NCBI RefSeq assembly: GCF_011043735.1 | Contig: NZ_JAAKGV010000014.1 | Location: 150,680-214,679 of the forward strand | Direction of reading: 5' to 3' | DNA length: 64,000 nucleotides | DNA from: Methylobacterium sp. DB0501 | GTDB taxonomy: Bacteria; Pseudomonadota; Alphaproteobacteria; Rhizobiales; Beijerinckiaceae | In this document: piece after piece, positions 26,822-34,927 of the stretch | How the letters are laid out: each line of letters opens with the position of its first letter | Position numbering within the stretch: the stretch's first letter is position 1 | Made by a program: the position numbers and the translations under genes | Notes under the pieces: model-generated | The model's input: the letters and a program-made list of their open reading frames with translations, nothing else | Databases searched by the model: none | Told to the model about the DNA's origin: nothing

Positions 26822-28444
26822 ATGGATTTCGAGTTTGCAACCCGCCGCTATCTCGCTCCGCTCATCGAACGATTCAGTTGGGACATAGGCGAGCATACTT
26901 ATGGCAACCCGATGGTCATGGAGCCCGAATGGGGCTCCCTGTCGATCGGCCGCTTCTGCTCGATTGCGCATAATACGACCTTTATTCTAGGAAATCACCG
27001 GATCGACATGGCCAGCACCTATCCGTTCCGGTCGCTGTTCGGCCTGTGGCCCGGCGCGGAGCACGGCGTGCCCGATCACGCCACACGGGGCGACGGCATC
27101 CGCATCGGCAACGATGTGTGGTTCGGGGCGAATTGCTGCGTCCTGCCGGGCGTGACGATCGGTGACGGGGCGATCGTGGCGGCGAATGCGGTCGTCACCA
27201 AGGACGTGCCCGATTACGCGATTGTGGCCGGCAATCCGGCGACCATCAAGCGCTACCGGTTCGACGACGCGCTCATCCGCCGCCTGAAGGCGATCGCCTG
27301 GTGGAACTGGCCCAACGAGAAGCTGCGCGGCGTCATCCCGGCTCTCACCCAGATGAAGGCGGAGGATTTCGCCACCTTTATCGAGCGCTCCGCGGCCGTC
27401 GAGGCCGCCTGCGGCGTGGAGCGTCGCGCCGACCTGTCGCTGTGCCACGCTCTGTGGGGCGAGGCGAACATCCTGCCCGGCAATCCGCAGGAGACGGAGC
27501 ATCGGGACGTTCTCCACCTGCCGTTCCAGCTCGACGGCCAGTGGGGCGTGTACGACGCACAGGGCCGCATCATTTCCGACGCGGTGGATTTTCGCGGTCC
27601 CGAGAAGCACACGAACAACCAGGACATCGCGCCGGTCGACCGCGCCGCGTTCCGCGCGGCCGCGCTGCCCGACGGGGACTACCTGTATGTGGGGCGCATC
27701 AATCCCCATTTCGGCCACTTCATCATCAACACCCTCCCGAGATTCTGGGCCACGCTCGGGCGCTCCGGCAGACGGCCGAAGCTCGTCTATCACGGACACC
27801 CGAATCCGCAGGACTGGTTCCACCTCGATTTCTTCGCGAAGCTGATGAAGGGCCTCGGCCTGCAGGCCGACGACTTCATCCCGCTCAACCAGCCCACGGT
27901 CATTCCCCGGTTGACGGTGCCGCAGGCCGCGCTCATGGAGCAGCACCATGCCCAGCAGGCGTTCCGCGACCTCTGCCTGCACATCTCCCGCAATCTCGGG
28001 GTTGCATCCTCGGCCGAGAGATCCGGCCCGATCTACTACTCGAAGAGCAGGCTGACGGGCGGTGTCGGGCGGATCGTGAACGAGCACGAGATCGACGAGG
28101 TGATGACGCAGCGGGGGATTCGTGTCATTCACCCCGAGACCATGCCTTACGAAGAGCAAATCCGCACGCTTGCCTCCTCGTCGCTCGTCCTGGGGACGGC
28201 GGGCTCGTTCCTCCACAACGTCGTCTTCGTCGAACAGCCACCGAAGATGGTGATCCTGAACCCGGCGAGGGAGATCAACAGCAACTTTTCCCTGCTCGAC
28301 AAGCTGTCGAACGCGAGCGTCGATTACGTCTACGCGAACGACACCCGCGTGGTGGAGTCTCAGGACGGACGGTTCCTCACCTCCCGACAATTGGCCAACC
28401 CCCGCGACATCGCGCTCGCCATGCTGGCGATCGCCCAAATCTGA
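26822..28444 (+). CDS. Fusion of CatB/Vat-type hexapeptide acyltransferase with GT61 (DUF563) glycosyltransferase
   Basis: A 540-residue two-domain protein. Residues 1 to about 185 are a left-handed beta-helix acyltransferase: the Vat/CatB signature L-G-N-H-R-I-D-M-A-S-T-Y-P-F is at 56-69, hexapeptide repeats (I-R-I-G-N-D-V-W-F-G, V-T-I-G-D-G-A-I-V-A) at 93-120, and the closing A-G-N-P-A at 136-140. Residues about 230-520 resemble GT61: NPHFGHFIINTLPRFWATL at 294-312 and late G-T-A-G-S-F-L-H-N-V-V-F. It would add an acyl group and a sugar during glycan building in the cytoplasm; acceptor unknown. The next gene makes UDP-galactofuranose. The fusion is the notable feature. Confidence 0.85.
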   Translation: MDFEFATRRYLAPLIERFSWDIGEHTYGNPMVMEPEWGSLSIGRFCSIAHNTTFILGNHRIDMASTYPFRSLFGLWPGAEHGVPDHATRGDGIRIGNDVWFGANCCVLPGVTIGDGAIVAANAVVTKDVPDYAIVAGNPATIKRYRFDDALIRRLKAIAWWNWPNEKLRGVIPALTQMKAEDFATFIERSAAVEAACGVERRADLSLCHALWGEANILPGNPQETEHRDVLHLPFQLDGQWGVYDAQGRIISDAVDFRGPEKHTNNQDIAPVDRAAFRAAALPDGDYLYVGRINPHFGHFIINTLPRFWATLGRSGRRPKLVYHGHPNPQDWFHLDFFAKLMKGLGLQADDFIPLNQPTVIPRLTVPQAALMEQHHAQQAFRDLCLHISRNLGVASSAERSGPIYYSKSRLTGGVGRIVNEHEIDEVMTQRGIRVIHPETMPYEEQIRTLASSSLVLGTAGSFLHNVVFVEQPPKMVILNPAREINSNFSLLDKLSNASVDYVYANDTRVVESQDGRFLTSRQLANPRDIALAMLAIAQI

Positions 28445-28489
28445 TCGCAACCGTTTTCATGAATCGATGAACCGAGACGAACACGCGTC

Positions 28490-28579
28490 ATGTCCTACCC
28501 AGCCGATACCCCATTTCCCGAACAGGCAACCGAAACCGTCTTTGCCATGAACGCGATCGACTGCGTGGTGCCGGAGTAG
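28490..28579 (+). CDS. Possible 29-codon leader peptide upstream of glf
   Basis: A short frame, MSYPADTPFPEQATETVFAM then N-A-I-D-C-V-V-P-E, ends 4 bases before the glf start. Inside it, ATGAACGCGATCG repeats the first bases of glf (ATGAACGCGAAAC). GAGACGA lies upstream as a weak ribosome site. It may be a coupling leader, a relic of a truncated gene, or chance. Confidence 0.3.
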   Translation: MSYPADTPFPEQATETVFAMNAIDCVVPE

Positions 28580-28583
28580 GACG

Positions 28584-29714
28584 ATGAACGCGAAACCGAT
28601 CCTCGTCGTCGGCGCCGGCTTTGCCGGCGCCTGCTACGCCCGCACGCTCGCCGAGGCCGGCCATACCGTCCGCGTGATCGACAGCCGGTCGCATATCGGC
28701 GGCAACGCCTATGACGAGATCGACCGGAACGGCAACCGCATCCATCGGTACGGGCCGCACCTGTTCCATACCAGCAACGAGCAGGTCGTGAACTGGGTCA
28801 CGCGCTTCGGCGAGTGGACGCCGTACGAGCACCGGGTCGATGCCCTGCTGGCCGACGGCCAGCTGGCTCCCCTGCCGGTCAACCGCACCACGATCAACAC
28901 CGTGTTCGGCGAGTCCCTCACGGACGAGCACGAGGTGAAGGCCTTCCTCGAGCGGCGCGCCATCCCGTGCGAAACCCCGCGCAACGCCGCCGAGTACCTG
29001 TACTCGAAGATCGGCACGGACCTGACCGACCTGTTCTTCCGGCCATACACCAAGAAGATGTGGCTGATGGATCTCGAGCAGGTCGACATCTCGGTGGTCA
29101 GCCGCGTTCAGATCCGCTACGACGACGAGGACCGGTATTTTCCGGGCGACAAGTTTCAGATCATGCCCGTGCACGGCTACACGAGCATCTTCGAGAGGAT
29201 CTTCGATCACCCGAACATCGAGGTCGCGCTCAACCAGCCGTTCGACAAGGCGATGGAGAAGGATTATCTCCACTGCTTCAACTCGATGCCGATCGACGTG
29301 TATTTCGACAACGCGCTCGGCGAGCTGCCGTACCGCTCGATCAAGTTCCACCACAGCACGCGCGACGAGGCGGCCGACTGGAAACGCTCGGTCATCAACT
29401 TCACCGATGCCCGGCCCTTCACCCGCGAGACCGCCTGGTACCTGCTGCCCCACCACCGCCAGCCCGGCGCCACGGGGTACTCGCACACGCTCGAGGAGCC
29501 GTGCGACTACCGGGACAACAATCTGGAGCGGTACTATCCCGTCAAGACGGCGGATATGCGCTACCAGAACGTCTACAAGAAATACGCCGAGCTGGCCGAC
29601 CGGCGCGACGACATCACCTTCATCGGGCGGTGCGGCACCTATCAGTACCTGGACATGCATCAGGTCATCAACCAGTCGCTGATGGGCGCCGAGAAGTGGC
29701 TCAAGCGGCGCTGA
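28584..29714 (+). CDS. glf: UDP-galactopyranose mutase
   Basis: A 376-residue flavoenzyme that interconverts UDP-galactopyranose and UDP-galactofuranose. The FAD-binding Rossmann motif I-L-V-V-G-A-G-F-A-G-A-C-Y-A-R is at residues 5-19, followed by I-G-G-N-A-Y-D-E and Y-G-P-H-L-F-H-T, all typical. The C-terminal half includes G-R-C-G-T-Y-Q-Y-L-D-M-H-Q. Length fits bacterial Glf. Beside the acyltransferase-GT61 fusion it implies galactofuranose in a surface glycan, but no galactofuranosyltransferase of a known type is adjacent. Confidence 0.95.
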   Translation: MNAKPILVVGAGFAGACYARTLAEAGHTVRVIDSRSHIGGNAYDEIDRNGNRIHRYGPHLFHTSNEQVVNWVTRFGEWTPYEHRVDALLADGQLAPLPVNRTTINTVFGESLTDEHEVKAFLERRAIPCETPRNAAEYLYSKIGTDLTDLFFRPYTKKMWLMDLEQVDISVVSRVQIRYDDEDRYFPGDKFQIMPVHGYTSIFERIFDHPNIEVALNQPFDKAMEKDYLHCFNSMPIDVYFDNALGELPYRSIKFHHSTRDEAADWKRSVINFTDARPFTRETAWYLLPHHRQPGATGYSHTLEEPCDYRDNNLERYYPVKTADMRYQNVYKKYAELADRRDDITFIGRCGTYQYLDMHQVINQSLMGAEKWLKRR

Positions 29715-30028
29715 GCGCCGTCCACGTCCCGGCCGCCGCCCCGCGCCGGCCGGGGACGGGATCGCGAGAGCCGGGCGGGGACGGTGCCCGCGGCGAGTCG
29801 GGCGCGCCGTGCTCCGCCTCGCCGCGGGGCTCCCGGCCTGCCGCCAGCCTTGCCTTCCCGGGCCCGATCGGATAAAGGCCCGCCCATCCCACACGCGGAG
29901 CCGGCCTCATGCCTGAATGAGGCGTTTCCGGTGGCCGGTCGTCGTCTCGCCCTCCGCCGCTCGCGGCGGGGTCCGGGCGGGTCCGGTCGCTTCCTCCGCG
30001 GCGGTGACAACCGGAGAGAACAAAGACT
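29715..30028. other. rpsB upstream region
   Basis: This 314-base gap separates glf from rpsB. It should contain the rpsB promoter and an S2-responsive leader, as is usual for this gene, but no such element was recognised by eye. GGAGAG just before 30029 is the ribosome site. Confidence 0.4.
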
Positions 30029-31078
30029 ATGGCCCTTCCCGATTTCACCATGCGCCAGCTGCTCGAGGCCGGCTCGCATTTCGGCCACCAGTCGCACCGC
30101 TGGAACCCGAAGATGCAGTCGTACATCTTCGGCACCCGCAACAACATCCACATCATCGACCTCGCCCAGACGGTGCCGGCCCTCGCCCAGGCGCTGCAGG
30201 CGGTGAGCGACACCGTCGCCAAGGGCGGCCGGGTGCTGTTCGTCGGCACCAAGCGCCAGGCGGCCGACACCATCGCGGACGCGGCCAAGCGCTCGGCCCA
30301 GTACTACGTGAACTCCCGCTGGCTCGGCGGCACGCTGACCAACTGGAAGACCATTTCGGGCTCGATCCAGCGCCTGCGCAAGGTCGACGAGACCCTCGCC
30401 GGCGGCGGCCAGGGCCTCACCAAGAAGGAGCGCCTGATGCTGTCCCGTGAGAAGGACAAGCTCGAGAAGGCGCTCGGCGGCATCAAGGACATGGGCGGCG
30501 TGCCCGACCTGCTGTTCGTGATCGACACCAACAAGGAGCAGCTGGCGATCAAGGAGGCGAACCGCCTCAAGATCCCGGTGGCGGCCATCGTCGACACCAA
30601 CTGCAACCCGGACGGCATCACCTACGTGGTCCCGGCCAACGACGATGCCGGCCGTGCCATCGCGCTCTACTGCGACCTCGTCGCCCGCGCGGCGATCGAC
30701 GGCATCTCCCGCGGCCAGGGCGCGCTCGGCATCGACATCGGCGAGTCCGACGAGCCGATGGCCGAGGAGCTGCCGGCGCTCGCCAACGAGCCCGAGGTGG
30801 TGCCGGTCGACGTCACCGAGCCGTATGTCGGCGAGCCCTTCGAGCTGCTGGCCGCCCCCCGCGGCGCCCCGGACGACCTGACCAAGCTCACGGGCGTCGG
30901 CCCGCAGCTGGTGCAGAAGCTCAACGATGCCGGCATCTACCACTACTGGCAGATCGCCGCGATGCAGCCTGAGGACATCGCCAAGGTCGACGGCGAGCTG
31001 AAGCTCAACGGCCGCTTCGAGCGCGACGGCTGGGTCAACCAGGCCCGCGGCTTCGTCGAGGCCGCCGCGGCCGCGTAA
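30029..31078 (+). CDS. rpsB: 30S ribosomal protein S2 with C-terminal extension
   Basis: A 349-residue S2, about 100 residues longer than the E. coli protein (241). The core has A-G-S-H-F-G-H-Q-S-H-R-W-N-P-K-M and R-W-L-G-G-T-L-T-N-W-K-T. After about residue 245 an acidic linker leads to a domain at roughly 285-345 with L-T-G-V-G-P-Q-L-V-Q-K-L-N-D-A-G-I and E-D-I-A-K-V-D, a helix-hairpin-helix-like fold. Long S2 forms are known in the Hyphomicrobiales. It heads the translation block with tsf. Confidence 0.97.
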   Translation: MALPDFTMRQLLEAGSHFGHQSHRWNPKMQSYIFGTRNNIHIIDLAQTVPALAQALQAVSDTVAKGGRVLFVGTKRQAADTIADAAKRSAQYYVNSRWLGGTLTNWKTISGSIQRLRKVDETLAGGGQGLTKKERLMLSREKDKLEKALGGIKDMGGVPDLLFVIDTNKEQLAIKEANRLKIPVAAIVDTNCNPDGITYVVPANDDAGRAIALYCDLVARAAIDGISRGQGALGIDIGESDEPMAEELPALANEPEVVPVDVTEPYVGEPFELLAAPRGAPDDLTKLTGVGPQLVQKLNDAGIYHYWQIAAMQPEDIAKVDGELKLNGRFERDGWVNQARGFVEAAAAA

Positions 31079-31134
31079 CGCCGGCACGGATCTCACGCGG
31101 GGCGCGTTTGTCCCGCGGCCCTGACATTTCAAAG

Positions 31135-31166
31135 CCCGGCGCCGCCACGGCGCCGGGTTCCCTTTA
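31135..31166 (+). terminator. rpsB-tsf intergenic terminator or attenuator
   Basis: CCCGGCGCC (31135-31143) and GGCGCCGGG (31149-31157) form a perfect 9-bp stem with a 5-base loop, followed by TTCCCTTTAT. Its place between rpsB and tsf is like that of the attenuator known in E. coli, so partial read-through into tsf is likely. A smaller hairpin (31096-31117) lies just before. Confidence 0.7.
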
Positions 31167-31226
31167 TCCGCCGACCGGCACCGCCCATGAGCGTGGCGCC
31201 GGGGCGCCAATCGAGAGGATCCCACG

Positions 31227-32150
31227 ATGGCCAACATCACGGCAGCGATGGTCAAGGAGCTGCGCGAGAAGACCGGCGCGGGCATGATGGACTGCAAGTC
31301 GGCCCTCAACGAGACCGCCGGCGACCTCGAGGCGGCCGTGGACTGGCTGCGCAAGAAGGGTCTCGCCAAGGCCGCCAAGAAGGCCGGCCGCGTCGCCGCC
31401 GAAGGCCTGGTCGCGGTCGAGTCCGCCGGCCACCATGCCGCGGTGCTCGAGGTGAACTCCGAGACCGACTTCGTCGCCCGCAACGACGGCTTCCAGGCCT
31501 TCGTCCGCGAGGCCGCCAAGCTGGCGCTCACCGCCGGCGACAGCATCGAGACCCTTGAGGCTGCCCACTTCCCGGGCGCCGAGACCACGGTGAAGGACAA
31601 GCTGCAGGAGCTGATCGCCACCATCGGCGAGAACATGACCCTGCGCCGCGTCGCCAAGCTGTCGGTCGAGAAGGGCGTCATCGCCTCCTACGTGCACGGC
31701 CAGGTCTCCGAGGGTCTCGGCAAGATCGGCGTGCTCGTCGCCCTCGAATCGGCCGGCGACGTGACGGTCCTCAGCCAGCTCGGCCGCCAGATCGCCATGC
31801 ACGTCGCGGCGACCAACCCGGTCGCGCTCGACGCTTCGGGCGTCGACGCCGCCACGGTCGAGCGCGAGAGCAACATCCTGCGCGAGAAGAACGCCGGCAA
31901 GCCGGACCACGTGATGACCAAGATCATCGAGAGCGGCCTGAAGAGCTACTACAAGGAGGTCACCCTCCTCGAGCAGCCCTTCGTGCACGACTCGTCGAAG
32001 ACGGTCTCGCAGGTGCTCAAGGAGTCCGAGGGCAAGGCCGGCGGCCCGGTCAAGCTCACCGGCTTCGTCCGCTACGCGCTTGGCGAGGGCATCGAGAAGG
32101 AAGAGGCCCCGGACTTCGCCGCCGAGGTCGCGGCGGCCGCCAAGGGCTGA
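31227..32150 (+). CDS. tsf: Translation elongation factor Ts
   Basis: A 307-residue guanine-nucleotide exchange factor for EF-Tu. Both family signatures are clear: L-R-E-K-T-G-A-G-M-M-D-C-K near residue 12, and E-V-N-S-E-T-D-F-V-A-R-N near 75-86. Length is standard. AGAGGAT precedes the ATG. It follows rpsB across an attenuator-like hairpin and ends before a strong intrinsic terminator. Confidence 0.98.
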   Translation: MANITAAMVKELREKTGAGMMDCKSALNETAGDLEAAVDWLRKKGLAKAAKKAGRVAAEGLVAVESAGHHAAVLEVNSETDFVARNDGFQAFVREAAKLALTAGDSIETLEAAHFPGAETTVKDKLQELIATIGENMTLRRVAKLSVEKGVIASYVHGQVSEGLGKIGVLVALESAGDVTVLSQLGRQIAMHVAATNPVALDASGVDAATVERESNILREKNAGKPDHVMTKIIESGLKSYYKEVTLLEQPFVHDSSKTVSQVLKESEGKAGGPVKLTGFVRYALGEGIEKEEAPDFAAEVAAAAKG

Positions 32151-32233
32151 GGCAAAAGCCGGGCAAAAGGCCCGGCAACGGGCCCCGCCAAGGGCTGAAC
32201 CGCCTAATCCGCGCATCGCGCGACGGTTGAAGA

Positions 32234-32265
32234 GGGGGGCGCGCCAGTGCGGCCCCCCTTTTTCT
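32234..32265 (+). terminator. Intrinsic terminator after tsf
   Basis: GGGGGGC at 32234-32240 pairs with GCCCCCC at 32252-32258; TTTTTCTT follows. A good rho-independent terminator that separates rpsB-tsf from pyrH. Confidence 0.85.
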
Positions 32266-32422
32266 TGCCTGGATTTCTCGCCCGGAATCCCGCCTCCGGA
32301 CGTGCCGATTCCGCTCCCCCCGCGCCTCGACGGGCCGGGATCGACAGGCTAGAACCCGGCCGACTCGTAACGACACTTGACGCCGACAGCGGCTGCCCCA
32401 ACGGGCGGCCAGAGGAGCGCCC

Positions 32423-33181
32423 ATGCCGGAAAATCCCGTGCCGGAACATTCCCCGGTGGAGCAAGGACGATCCCCGTTCCGCCGCGTGCTGGTGAAGCTC
32501 TCCGGCGAGGCGCTCGCCGCCCCGGACGGCTACTGGCTGCATCCGCCGACGCTCGCGGCGCTGGCCGACGACATCGCCCGGGCGGTGGAGAGCGGCTTCC
32601 AGATCGCCCTGGTGGTCGGCGGCGGCAACGTGATCCGCGGCGCCCGGGTCTCGGCGGCGGGCTGGATCGACCGCGCCACGGGTGATTCGCTCGGCATGAT
32701 GGCGACGGTGATGAACTCGCTGGCGCTCGAGACCGCGCTCAACGCCGCCGGCGTCACCGCCCGCACCATGTCGGCGGTGTCGATGCCGACGATCTGCGAG
32801 ACCTATGCCCGCCAGCCGGCCCTGCACCATCTCGACAAGGGCCAGGTCGTGGTGCTGGCCGGCGGCACCGGCAACCCGTTCTTCACCACCGATACCGCCG
32901 CGGTCCTGCGCGCCGCCGAGCTGAAATGCGACGCGGTGCTCAAGGCCACCCAGGTCGACGGCGTCTACTCGGCCGACCCGAAGACCAATCCGGACGCGGT
33001 GCGCTACGAACGCCTGAGCCACGACGAGGCGATCGCCCGCGACCTCAAGGTGATGGATACCGCCGCCTTCGCGCTCGCCCGCGACGGCGGCCTGCCGCTG
33101 ATCGTCGGCTCGGTCCACGCCCCGAGTTCGGTGACGGCGATCCTCACCGGCGCCGCGCGCTCGACCCTGGTGGCGCCCTAG
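32423..33181 (+). CDS. pyrH: UMP kinase
   Basis: A 252-residue cytoplasmic kinase that phosphorylates UMP to UDP. The amino-acid kinase fold is seen in R-V-L-V-K-L-S-G-E-A-L near residue 14, V-V-G-G-G-N-V-I-R-G near 60 and A-G-G-T-G-N-P-F-F-T-T-D-T-A near 150, which is the UMP kinase signature. AGAGGAGCG precedes the ATG. A family A repeat lies between it and frr. Confidence 0.97.
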   Translation: MPENPVPEHSPVEQGRSPFRRVLVKLSGEALAAPDGYWLHPPTLAALADDIARAVESGFQIALVVGGGNVIRGARVSAAGWIDRATGDSLGMMATVMNSLALETALNAAGVTARTMSAVSMPTICETYARQPALHHLDKGQVVVLAGGTGNPFFTTDTAAVLRAAELKCDAVLKATQVDGVYSADPKTNPDAVRYERLSHDEAIARDLKVMDTAAFALARDGGLPLIVGSVHAPSSVTAILTGAARSTLVAP

Positions 33182-33189
33182 CGCATCGT

Positions 33190-33280
33190 CCGACGGAGCC
33201 GATACCGGCTCGTCGAAGAAAATGCGGCAAGATCAAAGACCTAGAGCACGGCCCGATTGCGATGCGATCGGGTCGTGCCC
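33190..33280 (+). repeat. Dispersed repeat family A, second copy
   Basis: Over about 90 bases this aligns with the reverse complement of 6678-6781: shared runs include ACCGGCTCGTC, AGAAAATGCGGCAA, ATCAAA and ACCTAGAGCAC. The palindromic end is partly decayed (gcccgattgcgatgcgatcgggtcgtgc), with the outer CTAG missing on the right. It sits between pyrH and frr, inside an otherwise essential operon. Confidence 0.8.
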
Positions 33281-33410
33281 AAGCCCGGAACGGACGCCGC
33301 TCCCGACGATTTGCGGCAGGTCTGGTTTTGGTTCATTGAAGCCCGACCGGGCGGGCCCTCCGGGGTCCGGCCTCCCCCATTCTCCTCAAGACGCCTCGGG
33401 ACTCGCAGGA

Positions 33411-33974
33411 ATGCCTACCCCCTCCTTCGACCTCAACGACATCAAGCGGCGCATGCAGGGCGCGATCAACTCGCTCAAGCACGATCTCGGCTCGCTGCGC
33501 ACCGGACGAGCCACACCCTCGCTCCTCGACCCGATCCAGGTCGACGCCTACGGCGCGGCGATGTCGATGGCGCAGGTCGCGACGATCAGCGTGCCGGAGC
33601 CGCGCCTTCTCAGCGTCTCGGTCTGGGACCGCGGCATGGTGGCGGCGGTCGAGAAGGCGATCCGCGAATCCGATCTCGGCCTCAACCCGATGACCGAGGG
33701 CCAGACCATCCGCCTGCGCATCCCCGAGATGAACGAGCAGCGCCGCAAGGAAATGGTCAAGGTCGCGCACAAATACGCCGAGGAGGCCCGCGTCGCGGTC
33801 CGCCACGTCCGCCGCGACGGCCTCGACCTCCTGAAGAAGCTCGAGAAGGACGGCGCCATCAGCCAGGACGACGAGAAGCGCCAGGCCGATCAGGTGCAGA
33901 AGGCGACCGATCAGCACATCGCAGAGGTCGACCAGACCCTGGCGTCCAAGGAGAAGGAGATCATGCAGGTCTGA
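33411..33974 (+). CDS. frr: Ribosome recycling factor
   Basis: A 187-residue protein that splits post-termination ribosomes with EF-G. Typical segments are R-R-M-Q-G-A-I-N-S-L-K-H-D-L then L-R-T-G-R-A near residues 25-30, and I-P-E-M-N-E-Q-R-R-K-E-M in the middle. Length and helical character fit. The start is the ATG before P-T-P-S-F-D-L-N-D-I with AGGA just upstream. Confidence 0.97.
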   Translation: MPTPSFDLNDIKRRMQGAINSLKHDLGSLRTGRATPSLLDPIQVDAYGAAMSMAQVATISVPEPRLLSVSVWDRGMVAAVEKAIRESDLGLNPMTEGQTIRLRIPEMNEQRRKEMVKVAHKYAEEARVAVRHVRRDGLDLLKKLEKDGAISQDDEKRQADQVQKATDQHIAEVDQTLASKEKEIMQV

Positions 33975-34051
33975 CGCGAAGACGGCATGACTTGAACGAA
34001 CGCGTGGGGAGCGCGGAGCCGGAACGCGGCTCCGCCGGGGTCGGGGCCAGC

Positions 34052-34927
34052 ATGGCAGGCGACAGCGAGACGGTGACCCTGCTGGAGGCAGGCGAGGCCG
34101 CGGGTCGGGACATCGAGGGCCAGCCGGCGGCGGGCCCCGGCCCCGCGCCGGGCGGACCCAAGCCGTCCGGACCCAAGCCGTCCGGGACCACGTCCTCTGG
34201 AATCACGTCGTCGGGGACGATGCCGGCCCACGTCGCCATCATCATGGACGGCAACGGCCGCTGGGCCGCCCGCCGCGGCCTGCCCCGGGTCGAGGGCCAT
34301 CGCCGCGGCGTCGAGGCGGTCCGCCGGGCGGTGCGCTCGGCCATCGATCTCGGCATTCCCTACCTGACCATCTACAGCTTCTCGTCCGAGAACTGGCGCC
34401 GGCCGGCCGCCGAGGTGGCGGACCTGATGGGCCTGCTCAAGCTGTTCGTGCGCCGCGACCTCGCCGACCTGCACGCCAACGGCGTCCGGGTGCGGATCAT
34501 CGGCGAACGCGACGGCCTGCCGGGCGACATCGCCGGCCTCCTGCGCGACGCCGAGGAGCGCACCGCCCGCAACACCAAGCTGACCCTGGTGGTGGCGTTC
34601 AATTACGGCGGGCGCCAGGAGATCCTGCGGGCCGTGCAGACGCTCGCCCGGGCGGTGGCCGAGGGGCGCCTGGCGCCGTCGGCGATCGACGCCGCGGCGA
34701 TGACGGCGGCGCTCGACACCCACGGCATCCCCGACCCCGACCTCGTGATCCGCACCTCCGGCGAGCAGCGGGTGTCGAACTTCCTCACCTGGCAGACCGC
34801 CTATTCCGAGTTCGTGTTCGTGCCGGATTTCTGGCCGGACTTCGACCACGCCGCCTTCGTGGCGGCGATCGGCGAGTTCCAGAGCCGCGACCGCCGCTTC
34901 GGCGGCCTCAGCGCCCGGGCGGGCTGA
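34052..34927 (+). CDS. uppS: Isoprenyl transferase (undecaprenyl diphosphate synthase)
   Basis: A 291-residue cis-prenyltransferase that makes the C55 lipid carrier for peptidoglycan and other glycans. The catalytic Asp is in I-I-M-D-G-N-G-R-W-A at about 65, and the C-terminal signature is R-T-S-G-E-Q-R-V-S-N-F-L-T-W-Q. The first 55 residues are an unusual Gly/Pro/Ser-rich extension with a duplicated G-P-K-P-S unit; the true start might be nearer the core (Met at about 57). Its stop overlaps cdsA by one base. Confidence 0.94.
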   Translation: MAGDSETVTLLEAGEAAGRDIEGQPAAGPGPAPGGPKPSGPKPSGTTSSGITSSGTMPAHVAIIMDGNGRWAARRGLPRVEGHRRGVEAVRRAVRSAIDLGIPYLTIYSFSSENWRRPAAEVADLMGLLKLFVRRDLADLHANGVRVRIIGERDGLPGDIAGLLRDAEERTARNTKLTLVVAFNYGGRQEILRAVQTLARAVAEGRLAPSAIDAAAMTAALDTHGIPDPDLVIRTSGEQRVSNFLTWQTAYSEFVFVPDFWPDFDHAAFVAAIGEFQSRDRRFGGLSARAG

